The notes: generated by a model from the sequence alone, not told the origin. DNA of 64,000 bases from Streptococcus oralis (GCF_016127915.1 NZ_CP066059.1:1074001-1138000), one strand, 5' to 3'; shown: positions 1 to 10,087, numbered from the stretch's first letter. Numbers and translations are program-made.

Positions 1-34
1 CGCCCCCCATAGCATCTACTGCGATTTTTTTCAT
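1..34 (-). CDS. plsX: PlsX phosphate acyltransferase, N-terminal fragment (runs off window)
   Basis: Only the first 11 codons are present; they read MKKIAVDAMGG, the characteristic PlsX N-terminus. PlsX makes acyl-phosphate from acyl-ACP for phospholipid synthesis. The start codon overlaps the recO stop as ATGA, so the two genes are probably co-translated, and recO-plsX is the order in related streptococci. The rest of the gene lies outside the window, so the call rests on the N-terminus and context. Confidence 0.85.
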   Translation of the reverse strand, partial: MKKIAVDAMGG

Positions 35-801
35 TTGTCTTCCTCTTTTAGTAATTGTCCCCAGTCTGCTAGGGAATCAATGAATTTCTTTGATTTTAGG
101 TGAATCCCAACATACTCTTCGTAGAGTTGATCCATGAACTTGCGCAAGTCTTGCTTGATTTCGGCCTTAAGCGAAATCGTCTCCAAGGTTTCAAAATCAA
201 TGGCTTGAAATTGATTGAGCAGATAAGGGATGTTGGGATTCAGATGGCAACGTTTCTCGTCCTCATGAAAATGATCCGGACAGAGGCAGGCTCCATATTT
301 AAAAGAAAAGTCAAAGGCCTGACCCACCCGATGGCAAAAGACACACTCATTAAAATTAAGGCTGATCCCAAATCGAGTCAAGATTTGAATTTCAAAAATA
401 TTGGTCAAAACCTGATAATCTATGCCTGCTTCCATCAACTCTAGAGTCTTCCTCAAGAAAGCAAACAAGGGAGCATCCTGCTGATTATCCTGCAAACTAG
501 CATCTGCAAGAGCAGCCACATAGGTTGCATAGGCCATGACAAAGAGATCACTATTAATCTTGGGGAAGGTCATCACCTCATGGTAGTCCTCGATGTAGCT
601 AAGCCCATCATCATTGATGCGCAAGAGAAATCGTGCCAACACCAAGGGCTGAATAACTGGAGCTAGTTTGGACTGGCCAGCGTGTTTGACGAAAAACATG
701 CGCTTGCCCGCTTGCTCGGTAAAGATCTTGACTAGCTTGTCATCCTCACGAAAGTTACGATTGTAGAGTACGAGACCTTGACTCGTGATAGACTGAATCA
801 T
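31..801 (-). CDS. recO: DNA repair protein RecO
   Basis: A 256-residue protein of normal RecO length. RecO loads RecA on SSB-coated DNA in the RecFOR pathway. The N-terminal OB-fold region (about 1-80) is followed by a helical domain with a zinc-finger-like cluster, C153-x2-C156 and C172-x-C174. The start ATG overlaps the stop of the upstream aminotransferase by four bases and the recO stop overlaps plsX, so araT-recO-plsX look like one transcript with translational coupling. RecF, its pathway partner, is at 46575-47666. Confidence 0.95.
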   Translation of the reverse strand: MIQSITSQGLVLYNRNFREDDKLVKIFTEQAGKRMFFVKHAGQSKLAPVIQPLVLARFLLRINDDGLSYIEDYHEVMTFPKINSDLFVMAYATYVAALADASLQDNQQDAPLFAFLRKTLELMEAGIDYQVLTNIFEIQILTRFGISLNFNECVFCHRVGQAFDFSFKYGACLCPDHFHEDEKRCHLNPNIPYLLNQFQAIDFETLETISLKAEIKQDLRKFMDQLYEEYVGIHLKSKKFIDSLADWGQLLKEEDK

Positions 802-1967
802 GCTTCTCTCATGTACTCCTCAAGTCGTTTCATGGACTCTCTGATCGTTTCCATGCTGGCTGCATAAGACAGACGCACATAGCCTTCTCCGTAACGTCCA
901 AAGGCTGCACCAGGGATAAAGGCAACGGCCTTCTTATAGGCAAAATCCTTCAGAAAAGCAAAGGAGTCTTGATTGTAGCCCGCTGGAATCTTAGCAAAGA
1001 TATAGAAGGCCCCATCTGGTTTGATAATCTCAAAACCAAGAGCAGTCATCTTTTCGATGATATAATCTCGACGCTGAATGTATTCCTTCTTCATAGGCTC
1101 TGCGTCGTTTTTACCAGCGGTCAAAGCCTCCACCGCAGCATGTTGCGCCATGGTGTTTGCCGCAGTAACCAAATATTGGTGACTCTTGATTAACTGAGCT
1201 GTGAAAGCTGCAGGAGCAAAGATAAAGCCTAAACGCCAACCAGTCATAGCATGCGATTTAGACAAGCCATTGATAATAATAGCCTGGTCTCTCAGCATAG
1301 TTCCCAGAGACACATGAGCTTCGCCTGTATAGGTTAATTCTGAGTAAACCTCATCACAGACAACAAAAATCTCATACTTGCGTAAAACGTCTGCCAAGGC
1401 TTCCAACTGCTCCCGACTATAGGTAATTCCTGTCGGATTGGCTGGATAGTTGAGAATAACTGCTTTGAGCTTGTCCCCTTGCTCCAAAATGGCCTTTTCC
1501 AACATCTCAGGAGTCAAGACAAAACCATTTTCAGTTGTATCAATCTCGACAATCTCTGCTCCAACCAGATTGACAATCGGTTCATAACCTGGATAAGCAG
1601 GAGCTGGCAAGAGCACCTTGTCTCCCTCTTCCAAAATAGCCGTCAAAGTAGCAGATAAAGCCTCTGTCGCCCCAATTGTAACCAAAATTTCATTTTCAGG
1701 ATGATAATCTAGCTGGTACTTTTCTTTTACAAAGTCGCTAGCAGCCTGGCGCAAGGTCAGTAAACCGCTCATCCCTGTATAGTAGGATTGGTTCTGATCA
1801 ATGGCTTGCTTGGCTGCCTCCTTGATATGATCTGGCGTTGTAAAATCAGGTTCCCCCAAGGTCAAACGCAAGACCCCAGGAATCTCCGAAATAGCCTGAT
1901 CAAACTGGCGAATCAAGGAAACTTGAATCTTGTCTAACTGTTTATTAAAGCGCTTGGTTAAGTCCAT
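798..1967 (-). CDS. araT: Class I/II pyridoxal-phosphate aminotransferase (aromatic amino acid type)
   Basis: A 389-residue fold-type I aminotransferase. Visible signatures are NYPANPTG (173-180), CDEVYSE with the cofactor-binding Asp at 205, and SKSHAMTGWR with the Schiff-base Lys at 237. The gene upstream of recO in pneumococci is annotated araT, which supports an aromatic or branched-chain substrate, but the sequence alone does not fix specificity. A -10 hexamer TATAAT (complement of 2000-2005) lies in the divergent gap with the YeiH-like gene, and the GGGGG-rich stretch just before the ATG serves as ribosome-binding site. Confidence 0.85.
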   Translation of the reverse strand: MDLTKRFNKQLDKIQVSLIRQFDQAISEIPGVLRLTLGEPDFTTPDHIKEAAKQAIDQNQSYYTGMSGLLTLRQAASDFVKEKYQLDYHPENEILVTIGATEALSATLTAILEEGDKVLLPAPAYPGYEPIVNLVGAEIVEIDTTENGFVLTPEMLEKAILEQGDKLKAVILNYPANPTGITYSREQLEALADVLRKYEIFVVCDEVYSELTYTGEAHVSLGTMLRDQAIIINGLSKSHAMTGWRLGFIFAPAAFTAQLIKSHQYLVTAANTMAQHAAVEALTAGKNDAEPMKKEYIQRRDYIIEKMTALGFEIIKPDGAFYIFAKIPAGYNQDSFAFLKDFAYKKAVAFIPGAAFGRYGEGYVRLSYAASMETIRESMKRLEEYMREA

Positions 1968-2118
1968 AGATATCCCCCTTGCTTACAGAACATAGTACTA
2001 TTATACTACAAAAGCTTCCTGACCGCAAAATCCATCTGAACCCCGCATTTTTCACTTTCTGTTTTACTTTTCTTCTCGACAGGACTATAATAATAAGTGC
2101 TTATTTTCGGAGGTTTAT

Positions 2119-3129
2119 ATGTCATTTTTATCAAAAAATGGAGCAGGAATCTTGGCCTGCCTTCTCATTTCTATCGTATCTTGGTTCCTGGGAGGATTTT
2201 TCCCCGTCGTGGGTGCACCTGTCTTTGCAATTTTTGCTGGAATGCTCCTCCACCCCTGGCTCTCACCCTACAAACAACTAGATGCAGGTTTGACCTTTAG
2301 TTCCAAAAAATTGCTCCAGTATGCCGTTATCTTACTCGGTTTTGGTCTCAATATCTCGCAAGTCTTCGCAGTTGGACAAACTTCACTCCCTGTCATCCTT
2401 TCCACCATTTCGATTTCCTTAATCGTTGCCTACCTCTTCCAGCGTTTCTTTGCGCTAGACACAAAACTGGCTACCTTGATTGGAGTGGGTTCTTCCATCT
2501 GCGGTGGCTCTGCCATTGCTGCGACAGCACCCGTTATCCATGCCAAGGAAAAAGAAGTTGCCCAAGCCATTTCCGTTATCTTTTTCTTCAATGTCTTGGC
2601 TGCGCTCATCTTTCCAACTCTAGGAACCTGGCTTCACCTATCCAATGACGGCTTCGCCCTCTTTGCAGGAACTGCGGTCAATGATACTTCTTCTGTAACG
2701 GCCACAGCTAGTGCTTGGGACAGTCTTTACCATACCAATACCCTCGAATCTGCAACCATTGTCAAACTCACGCGCACCTTAGCAATCATTCCCATCACTC
2801 TCTTTCTCTCCTACTGGCAAAGTCGCCAGCAAAAAAACAGCCAAGATTTCCAACTAAAAAAAGTCTTCCCACTTTTTATCCTTTATTTCATCCTAGCCTC
2901 TCTCTTAACGACTCTTCTCACCTCTCTCGGCGTGTCTAGTAGCTTCTTCACCCCTCTCAAACAACTCTCCAAATTCCTTATCATCATGGCCATGAGTGCC
3001 ATCGGTCTCAAAACCAATCTGATTGCCATGGTCAAATCCAGCGGTAAATCCATCCTTCTTGGAGCCCTTTGCTGGATTGCCATCATCCTCACCAGTCTTG
3101 GCATGCAAGCATTGATTGGTACTTTATAA
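2119..3129 (+). CDS. YeiH/UPF0324 family putative sulfate exporter-like membrane protein
   Basis: A 336-residue polytopic membrane protein with about ten hydrophobic segments. The block [18 protein letters not shown] near residues 121-138 is typical of the UPF0324/YeiH family. Some members are annotated as putative sulfate exporters but the substrate is not established. The start is chosen from a GGAGG box at 2109-2113, six bases before ATG. It is the only plus-strand gene in the first 32 kb, divergent from araT and convergent with the CoA-binding protein gene. A TATAAT at 2086-2091 is the likely -10. Confidence 0.8.
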   Translation: MSFLSKNGAGILACLLISIVSWFLGGFFPVVGAPVFAIFAGMLLHPWLSPYKQLDAGLTFSSKKLLQYAVILLGFGLNISQVFAVGQTSLPVILSTISISLIVAYLFQRFFALDTKLATLIGVGSSICGGSAIAATAPVIHAKEKEVAQAISVIFFFNVLAALIFPTLGTWLHLSNDGFALFAGTAVNDTSSVTATASAWDSLYHTNTLESATIVKLTRTLAIIPITLFLSYWQSRQQKNSQDFQLKKVFPLFILYFILASLLTTLLTSLGVSSSFFTPLKQLSKFLIIMAMSAIGLKTNLIAMVKSSGKSILLGALCWIAIILTSLGMQALIGTL

Positions 3130-3132
3130 AAT

Positions 3133-3159
3133 AAAAAGGTAGCCCATGGCTACCTTTTT
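3133..3159. terminator. Bidirectional terminator between YeiH-like gene and CoA-binding gene
   Basis: An AAAAAGGTAGCC / GGCTACCTTTTT inverted repeat with a three-base loop lies between the two convergent genes. A- and T-runs on both sides let it work in both directions. It overlaps the stop codon of the minus-strand gene. Confidence 0.85.
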
Positions 3160-3595
3160 ATTGCTCAAGAATTAAGCGTGTGTGTTCTCTCTTGATACAG
3201 CGATTCATCACGATGTCATCGCATCCTCCAGCACGCAAGATTTCTTCCGCTTCTATATTTTCAAGTCCTAATTGCGCCCAAAAAATCTTGGCATCAGCCT
3301 TGAGAAAATCACGCGCCACATCTGGTAAAAACTCGCTACGTCGGTATACATTGACAATGTCCACAGGAAAAGGAATCTCAGCTAGACTCGCATAAGCCTT
3401 CTCTCCCAAAATTTCCCCACCTGCAGCCTTGGGATTAACTGGAATGATTTTATAGCCTCGAGCCTGCATTTCCTTGGTCACTCGATTGCTAGTTGTTTCT
3501 TCACGATCGGACAAGCCCACTACCGCTATCGTTTTACTGGTCGCCAGATACTGACGAATCACACCATCACTTGGATTGATATATTCTTGGCTCAT
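3158..3595 (-). CDS. CoA-binding domain protein (YccU family)
   Basis: A 145-residue single-domain protein with a Rossmann-type CoA-binding fold: TIAVVGLSDRE (22-32) is the nucleotide-binding turn and VDIVNVYRRSE the second conserved strand. Members of this small family bind CoA, but no catalytic role is established. A good ribosome-binding site (GGAGGA) precedes the ATG. In S. pneumoniae, as I recall, polA lies between prs and this gene; here only a 119-bp gap with a terminator separates them. Confidence 0.85.
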   Translation of the reverse strand: MSQEYINPSDGVIRQYLATSKTIAVVGLSDREETTSNRVTKEMQARGYKIIPVNPKAAGGEILGEKAYASLAEIPFPVDIVNVYRRSEFLPDVARDFLKADAKIFWAQLGLENIEAEEILRAGGCDDIVMNRCIKREHTRLILEQ

Positions 3596-3654
3596 AGAAA
3601 TCCTCCTTTTTTCTCAGTATAGCATATTTTGAAAAGGCTTGCAGATTTTGACTA

Positions 3655-3691
3655 TAAAAATCTCCTAGCAAGAAAAGAAACCTGCTAGGAG
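3655..3691 (-). terminator. Rho-independent terminator after prs
   Basis: CTCCTAGCA (3662-3670) pairs with TGCTAGGAG (3683-3691), a nine-base stem, followed on the minus strand by ATTTTTAT. It separates prs from the CoA-binding protein gene. Confidence 0.85.
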
Positions 3692-3714
3692 TTCTGTCTA
3701 CTTCAAGTGAAAGA

Positions 3715-4683
3715 TTAAATCTTTTTCTCAATACAAAATAGGGGAGAAAGAGGACGTTTTTCGTGAATACGGATAATAGCATCGCCCAGAAGATGAGCAA
3801 TCGAAATTTGTTCAATCTTATCAATTAAACGCTCTTCTGGTAGGTAGATAGTATCCAAAACAACCAATTTTTTAATAGCTGATTTTTGGATATTATCCAT
3901 AGCAGGACCAGAAAGTACTGGGTGCGTACAGCTTGCGTAAACTTCAACAGCACCTGCTTCAGCAAGAGCATCCGCTGCATGACAAATGGTTCCAGCTGTA
4001 TCGATCATATCGTCAATCAAGATACAAGTCTTACCTTCTACCTTACCAATGATGTTCATCACTTCACTGGTATTCATCTTGTCTACACTACGGCGTTTGT
4101 CAATAATCGCAATCGGAGTTTTCAAAAACTCTGCCAATTTACGAGCACGAGTCACCCCACCATGGTCTGGGCTGACAACCACGTAGTCAGAGCCAACCAT
4201 GCCACGACGTTCAAAATAGTCCGCAATCAGTGGAGCACCCATCAAGTGATCTACAGGAATATCAAAGAATCCCTGAATCTGTGCAGCGTGCAAATCAATC
4301 GTCAACAAACGATCTACCCCAGCAACTTCTAGCATGTTTGCAACGAGTTTTGCAGTGATTGGCTCACGCGCGCGCGCTTTTCTATCCTGACGTGCATAGC
4401 CATAGTAAGGCATAACAACATTGACAGATTCTGCACTAGCACGCTTCAATGCGTCCACCATAATCAAAATTTCAAGTAAATTATCATTTACAGGTGAACT
4501 AGTTGATTGTAGGATAAAGACGTGTTTTCCACGGATCGATTCTTCAATGTTGACCTGAATCTCCCCATCTGAAAATTGGCGAACAGTCGATTTCCCCAAC
4601 TCTACCCCAATTTCTTGCGCCACACGCTCTGCCAATTCTCTATTAGAAGAAAGGGCAAACAGCTTTAAATCAGAAAAAGACAT
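3715..4683 (-). CDS. prs: Ribose-phosphate pyrophosphokinase (PRPP synthase)
   Basis: A 322-residue class I PRPP synthase, which makes PRPP from ribose 5-phosphate and ATP for nucleotide, His and Trp synthesis. Visible motifs are the ATP loop YARQDRKAR, the metal/phosphate site [11 protein letters not shown] and the PRPP-binding loop [13 protein letters not shown] (about 216-228). The start [14 protein letters not shown] matches streptococcal homologues and is preceded by a GGAGG-like box. The C-terminus carries a short tail after the last conserved strand. It has its own terminator, so it is probably monocistronic. Confidence 0.95.
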   Translation of the reverse strand: MSFSDLKLFALSSNRELAERVAQEIGVELGKSTVRQFSDGEIQVNIEESIRGKHVFILQSTSSPVNDNLLEILIMVDALKRASAESVNVVMPYYGYARQDRKARAREPITAKLVANMLEVAGVDRLLTIDLHAAQIQGFFDIPVDHLMGAPLIADYFERRGMVGSDYVVVSPDHGGVTRARKLAEFLKTPIAIIDKRRSVDKMNTSEVMNIIGKVEGKTCILIDDMIDTAGTICHAADALAEAGAVEVYASCTHPVLSGPAMDNIQKSAIKKLVVLDTIYLPEERLIDKIEQISIAHLLGDAIIRIHEKRPLSPLFCIEKKI

Positions 4684-4773
4684 GATTTCCTCCGGTATTT
4701 ATGTATCACTTGTTTTTACACAACATTTTCCATCTACCATTGTAGCGCTTTTTCCTTTATTTTTCAATCAAAA

Positions 4774-4809
4774 ATAAAACAAGAGCAAACATTTATACCC
4801 TTGTTTTAT
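4774..4809 (-). terminator. Possible terminator downstream of the carbonic anhydrase gene
   Basis: A ten-base A/T-rich inverted repeat, ATAAAACAAG / CTTGTTTTAT, with a 16-base loop lies in the prs-carbonic anhydrase gap (4684-4896). There is no GC-rich stem or long T-run, so this could equally be a regulatory hairpin in the prs leader. Nothing else was recognised in this gap. Confidence 0.35.
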
Positions 4810-4896
4810 GCTATTTTATATTAGCTATATTAAAACTAAAAATCCTATATTTTAACAATCGATTTTATGCTAGGATGAGATTTTTTCGAGACAAAG

Positions 4897-5391
4897 TTAG
4901 TATACTTCTCTCATACTTCCTGTATCCACATCATAGACAGCACCTGAAATAACCACATCATCAGGGATCAATGGAGATTCTCGAAGCAATTGCATATCCT
5001 CTCTCACACTCTCTTCAACATCCTGGAATGGTAAAAAATCTTGATCAGACACATCAACTCCGAGCTCGTGTTTCAAATGTTCATGAAAACTTTCATTTTG
5101 AAAGGTTTGAGCTCCACAGTCTGTATGGTGAAGCACCACGATTTCTCTTGTCCCCATTTGTTGCTGGGAAATCACCAGTGAACGAATCATGTCTTCAGTC
5201 ACTCGACCACCCGCATTCCGCAAGATATGAGCATCTCCAAGTGCCAAACCAAGAGCATGGGCAACATGTAGACGCGAGTCCATGCAGGTCACGATAGCTA
5301 CTCTGGTTTTCGGTTTAAGTGGCAAATTTAACTGCCCATGTAGGGCAACATAAGCCTGATTGGCTTTCATAAACTGTTCAAAATACGACAC
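4897..5391 (-). CDS. Beta-class carbonic anhydrase
   Basis: A 164-residue beta-carbonic anhydrase that interconverts CO2 and bicarbonate. The zinc site is clear: C36-x-D38-x-R40 and H89-x2-C92 (in HHTDC). The frame stays open to a GTG at 5460, but GTG at 5391 is preferred: it has GAGGAGGG six bases upstream and gives the SYFEQF N-terminus and length (about 165 residues) of pneumococcal homologues. It lies just downstream of radA on the same strand and may be co-transcribed with it. The last residues (MREVY) differ from the homologue I recall. Confidence 0.88.
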   Translation of the reverse strand: MSYFEQFMKANQAYVALHGQLNLPLKPKTRVAIVTCMDSRLHVAHALGLALGDAHILRNAGGRVTEDMIRSLVISQQQMGTREIVVLHHTDCGAQTFQNESFHEHLKHELGVDVSDQDFLPFQDVEESVREDMQLLRESPLIPDDVVISGAVYDVDTGSMREVY

Positions 5392-5463
5392 GATTCCCTC
5401 CTCAAAAATTTGATAATCAAATATTTCTCCTATCTTATCATTTTTAAGAGGATTTGTCACGGA

Positions 5464-6825
5464 TTATGCAAAGACCTTTTTCAAAACTTCTTGAATCGTT
5501 GTCACACCAATGACTTCAATTTCCTTGGGTGGAGTGATTCCTGTCAAGGAATTCTTGGGTACATAGATCTTGGTAAAGCCCAGTTTTGCCGCTTCATTGA
5601 TGCGTTGTTCGATACGATTCACGCGCCGAATCTCTCCAGTCAAGCCCAATTCTCCCACAAAACATTCCTGAGGATTGGTAGGCTTATCTTTATAGCTCGA
5701 AGCAATAGCAACCGCAACTGCTAAGTCAATGGCAGGCTCATCCAATTTCACACCACCAGCAGATTTGAGATAGGCATCCTGGTTCTGCAAGAGAAGCCCT
5801 GCTCGTTTTTCCAAAACAGCCATAATCAGACTTGCACGATTGAAATCAAGTCCAGTCGTCGTACGCTTAGCATTTCCAAACATGGTTGGTGTTACCAAAG
5901 CCTGAACCTCCGCCAAAATCGGACGGGTCCCTTCCATGGCCACAACGATTGACGAGCCAGTAGCCCCATCCAAACGCTCCTCTAGGAAAACTTGACTCGG
6001 ATTGAGTACCTCAACCAATCCACCCGACTGCATCTCAAAAATCCCAATCTCATTAGTGGAACCAAAACGGTTTTTGACTGCCCTCAAAATACGGAAGGTA
6101 TGGTGGCGCTCCCCTTCAAAGTAAAGCACCGTATCCACCATATGCTCCAACATACGCGGACCAGCCAAGGTCCCTTCCTTGGTCACATGCCCTACGATAA
6201 AGATGGCAATGTTATTGGCCTTAGCCAGCTGCATAAGCTCAGCGGTCACCTCACGCACCTGAGAAACAGACCCCTGCACCCCTGAAATCTCAGGAGACAT
6301 AATAGTCTGGATGGAGTCGATGATGAGAAAATCTGGTTGGATGCGCTCCACCTCTGCTCGAACACTCTGCATATTGGTCTCTGCATAGAGATAAAACTCG
6401 CTATCGATATCTCCCAAGCGCTCTGCTCGTAACTTAATCTGCTGAGCAGACTCCTCCCCACTAACATAGAGAACGGTCCCTACTTGAGACAACTGGGTTG
6501 AAACTTGTAAAAGAAGGGTTGATTTCCCGATTCCTGGATCTCCACCGATGAGGACAAGACTTCCTGGCACCACTCCGCCTCCAAGCACACGGTTGAATTC
6601 CTCCATCTCCGTCTTGGTTCGATTGACATTGATAGAAGTCACCTCAGCTAGTTTCATGGGCTTAGTTTTCTCACCTGTCAAGGACACACGCGCATTCTTG
6701 ACCTCGGCAACCTCAACCTCTTCTACAAAAGAAGACCAAGACCCACAGTTAGGACAACGTCCCAGATATTTAGGGGAATTATACCCACAATTTTGACATA
6801 CAAATGTCGCTTTTTTCTTTGCGAT
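5464..6825 (-). CDS. radA: DNA repair/recombination protein RadA (Sms), with a non-AUG start
   Basis: RadA is a RecA-like, DnaB-type helicase that extends recombination intermediates during repair and transformation. From the proposed start it has 453 residues: zinc finger C10-x2-C13 and C24-x2-C27, Walker [10 protein letters not shown] (about 95-103), the RadA motif KNRFGS, and a C-terminal Lon-like domain. The first canonical start codon in frame (GTG at 6687) would remove the zinc finger. Upstream of the finger there is only ATT/ATC before an in-frame stop. ATC at 6825 (or 6828) sits 6-9 bases after GAGAGG, and ATC at 6825 gives the expected MAKKK N-terminus. The CDS call is secure; the exact start is inferred. 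Confidence 0.9.
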   Translation of the reverse strand: MAKKKATFVCQNCGYNSPKYLGRCPNCGSWSSFVEEVEVAEVKNARVSLTGEKTKPMKLAEVTSINVNRTKTEMEEFNRVLGGGVVPGSLVLIGGDPGIGKSTLLLQVSTQLSQVGTVLYVSGEESAQQIKLRAERLGDIDSEFYLYAETNMQSVRAEVERIQPDFLIIDSIQTIMSPEISGVQGSVSQVREVTAELMQLAKANNIAIFIVGHVTKEGTLAGPRMLEHMVDTVLYFEGERHHTFRILRAVKNRFGSTNEIGIFEMQSGGLVEVLNPSQVFLEERLDGATGSSIVVAMEGTRPILAEVQALVTPTMFGNAKRTTTGLDFNRASLIMAVLEKRAGLLLQNQDAYLKSAGGVKLDEPAIDLAVAVAIASSYKDKPTNPQECFVGELGLTGEIRRVNRIEQRINEAAKLGFTKIYVPKNSLTGITPPKEIEVIGVTTIQEVLKKVFA

Positions 6826-6867
6826 GATTCTAATCCTCTCATTTTAAAATTTCTTTTTTTCACGCTA

Positions 6868-7356
6868 TCAACTATCTTTCTTTAAAACAGTCAATCCGCC
6901 ATCATCTGCATAAGCATAATACTCTCCATCCGGACTAAAACCAAAAATATACGGTAAATAACCTTTATAAATTTGTACCCTAGTTTCTTTATCCTTTTCC
7001 CAAAAAATGGTTAAAATCGGATACTTCCCAGATTGATCTTTTTCCATTGTCACTCGGATATCTTCCCCATTGTCCAAAGGGAGACTTCCACCATATTGTC
7101 CCGCAATAGAAATGGGAGAATCACAGCCCTCATACATGGCTACTAATTCCGTCTCATCATAATCCCCATCTACAGTAGTTACCTGATCATTTTCACAGTC
7201 AATTATTGACATATATTCTGAAGAAATACAAAGAATTTTATAATAGGCTTCTGGAAGAAAAGCTAAGTAAAGAAATCCTCCAATACTGATATTATAGACT
7301 TTCTTATACCCTTGACAATTTTCTGGAGTAAAAGACTGAAAGTTTTTATAACTCAT
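6868..7356 (-). CDS. Conserved hypothetical protein
   Basis: A 162-residue soluble protein that I do not recognise. It has no signal peptide or membrane segment. It is rich in acidic and aromatic residues, and the C-terminal half has beta-strand-like stretches with a GFSPDGEYYAYADDGG block that resembles one beta-propeller blade. It lies between dut and radA on the same strand, 42 bases before the proposed radA start. Its A/T-rich coding sequence and irregular position suggest an accessory gene in an otherwise conserved run. No function is assigned. Confidence 0.65.
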   Translation of the reverse strand: MSYKNFQSFTPENCQGYKKVYNISIGGFLYLAFLPEAYYKILCISSEYMSIIDCENDQVTTVDGDYDETELVAMYEGCDSPISIAGQYGGSLPLDNGEDIRVTMEKDQSGKYPILTIFWEKDKETRVQIYKGYLPYIFGFSPDGEYYAYADDGGLTVLKKDS

Positions 7357-7419
7357 TTTATTATCCTTCTTTCCATCAGCTGATTTCTCCTGTTATGGTT
7401 TTGAAAGCAGGTCCTTATC

Positions 7420-7863
7420 TTAATGCCCTGTCGACCCAAAACCACCAATTCGCACGCCGTCTGCTTCATCCTCATCTGCGATTAAAAATGGTGCAAAGAC
7501 AGCCTGGACCACACGTTCTCCAACTTCAAGAATCACTTCTTGGTCAGTAATGTTTTTCATCTGAGCAAAGATATGGCCTTCATTCCCAGGATTTCCATAA
7601 TAATCCCCATCAATGACCCCAACTGAGTTAATCAAGACCAAGCCTTTCTTACGAGGGTTTGATGAACGGTCATAGAGATAGAGCACCTCTGTCGGCTGCA
7701 TATAAGCCTTGACTCCTGTTGGGACGAGAACAATCTCTCCTGGAGCAATCACAGTGCGTTCTGCAACCTTTAAGTCGTAACCAGCCGCATGCGCTGTCTC
7801 ACGCTTAGGCAATAAATTTTCATCTGTAAAACTCGAAACCAATTCAAAACCACGAATTTTCAT
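7420..7863 (-). CDS. dut: Deoxyuridine 5'-triphosphate nucleotidohydrolase (dUTPase)
   Basis: A 147-residue trimeric-type dUTPase that hydrolyses dUTP to dUMP, keeping uracil out of DNA. The conserved motifs are in order: AAGYDL, DRSSNPRKKG, GVIDGDYYGNPGNEG (uracil-binding hairpin with the catalytic Asp), ERVVQAVF, and the C-terminal glycine-rich GGFGSTGH that closes over the phosphates. Length is normal. It sits downstream of the SRP RNA gene, the order known from pneumococci. Confidence 0.95.
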   Translation of the reverse strand: MKIRGFELVSSFTDENLLPKRETAHAAGYDLKVAERTVIAPGEIVLVPTGVKAYMQPTEVLYLYDRSSNPRKKGLVLINSVGVIDGDYYGNPGNEGHIFAQMKNITDQEVILEVGERVVQAVFAPFLIADEDEADGVRIGGFGSTGH

Positions 7864-7928
7864 ATTTTTCTCTTTTCTATAATCATTTATTCTAGGCTAT
7901 TTTATCTTATTTATTCGAAAAAAGCACG

Positions 7929-8006
7929 AAAAAAGAGCACACAATTCACATCGCTTAGGGCTGCTGGATTCCTCCCCTGACCCACTTCACGCAGAACTGT
8001 TGCTCT
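7929..8006 (-). ncRNA. ffs: Signal recognition particle RNA (4.5S/scRNA type)
   Basis: The minus strand reads a hairpin whose apical part carries GGTCAGGGGAGGAATCC then AGCAGCCCTAAG, which is the SRP helix 8 signature (GGTCAG, the asymmetric loop, and AGCAGCC). The ends pair (AGAGCA with TGCTCT) and a T-run at 7929-7934 ends it. The RNA binds Ffh and targets membrane proteins co-translationally. Placement next to tadA agrees with other Firmicutes. Ends are estimated. Confidence 0.9.
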
Positions 8007-8013
8007 ACTATTT

Positions 8014-8019
8014 ATTATA
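8014..8019 (-). promoter_or_regulatory. Extended -10 promoter of the SRP RNA gene
   Basis: On the minus strand TGGTATAAT, an extended -10, lies about eight bases before the inferred RNA 5' end. No strong -35 was seen. Confidence 0.65.
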
Positions 8020-8048
8020 CCACATTCCCCTCGGTTTTTAAAGAGAAA

Positions 8049-8516
8049 TTATTTTTTCCGTCGATTTCGGAAAAAGTCCTGCATAATTGCTGCACAGTCA
8101 TCTTCCAAAATTCCCGTTTCTACCTCTACACGATGATTGAGACGCTCATCTGTCAAAATATTATACAGACTTCCAGCTGCACCAAATTTCTGGTTTTTAG
8201 CCCCGTAAACTACGTTTGGAATACGGGCAAGCCCAATCGCACCACTACACATAACACAAGGCTCAATGGTCACAAAAAGCGTACAATCCAGCAGGCGCCA
8301 ACTCTCTTCACTCACATTCGCATTCTCTATAGCCATGATTTCTGCATGCATGACCGCCCGTTGCAACTCCTCGCGCGCATTATGCCCCCTACCAATGATT
8401 TCTCCATCCTTGACAATCACACAACCAATTGGAATTTCATCGTGTTCTAAGGCAATCTCAGCCTCTCTCAAAGCCTCTCTCATAAAGGCTTCTTTTTCTT
8501 CAACTGTATAATTCAT
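8049..8516 (-). CDS. tadA: tRNA-specific adenosine deaminase TadA
   Basis: A 155-residue zinc deaminase that converts A34 to inosine in tRNA-Arg(ACG). The catalytic motif HAE (H58, E60) and the zinc motif PCVMC (C87, C90) are intact. TadA is distinguished from cytidine deaminases by length, the N-terminal FMREALREAE helix and the C-terminal DFFRNRRKK tail. It is downstream of purA and the csRNA gene, as in pneumococci. Confidence 0.93.
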   Translation of the reverse strand: MNYTVEEKEAFMREALREAEIALEHDEIPIGCVIVKDGEIIGRGHNAREELQRAVMHAEIMAIENANVSEESWRLLDCTLFVTIEPCVMCSGAIGLARIPNVVYGAKNQKFGAAGSLYNILTDERLNHRVEVETGILEDDCAAIMQDFFRNRRKK

Positions 8517-8571
8517 CGTTCTTCTCTTTTCCTACTTGTCGATTTTATTATTATATCATGATTCTCAACAC

Positions 8572-8672
8572 AAAAAAAGCCACCGAATGTGGTGACTTAA
8601 TAGGGAGATTATTATGAAAAAGAAAAGTTTAGGATATTTGTTACAACAAGTTAGGAGGTCTTCTTGTAACTG
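8572..8672 (-). ncRNA. Cia-dependent small RNA (csRNA) in the purA-tadA gap
   Basis: This roughly 100-nt transcript is read from the minus strand. It starts a few bases after a -10 (TATACT) that follows a perfect CiaR repeat. The RNA folds into a first stem (GTTACAA / TTGTAAC) with an ACCTCCT anti-Shine-Dalgarno loop. A single-stranded middle contains TTTTTCATAATAATCTCCC, complementary to a ribosome-binding site plus AUG. The 3' hairpin (AGTCACC / GGTGGCT) ends in seven Ts. This is the architecture of pneumococcal csRNAs, which pair with translation-initiation regions of competence and metabolic mRNAs. Which csRNA number it corresponds to was not determined; ends are inferred. Confidence 0.85.
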
Positions 8673-8677
8673 ACTAT

Positions 8678-8710
8678 AGTATACCCAACCTGTCTTAAAC
8701 TAATCTTAAA
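8678..8710 (-). promoter_or_regulatory. CiaR-binding site and -10 element of the csRNA
   Basis: Minus strand TTTAAG-ATTAG-TTTAAG (8694-8710) is an exact TTTAAG-N5-TTTAAG CiaR repeat. It lies ten bases before TATACT (8678-8683), the spacing expected for CiaR-activated promoters. It overlaps the last bases before the purA stop region, not the coding frame. Confidence 0.85.
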
Positions 8711-8716
8711 AATCTC

Positions 8717-10078
<1,362 letters not shown>

Positions 10079-10087
10079 TTACAATTT

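Noticed and set aside
8614..8673. A 19-codon plus-strand ORF (MKKKSLGYLLQQVRRSSCN) with an apparent AGGGAG ribosome-binding site
   Set aside because: The ribosome-binding-site-like and ATG-like sequences are the complement of the csRNA anti-Shine-Dalgarno and CAT segments, so they are explained by the minus-strand RNA.
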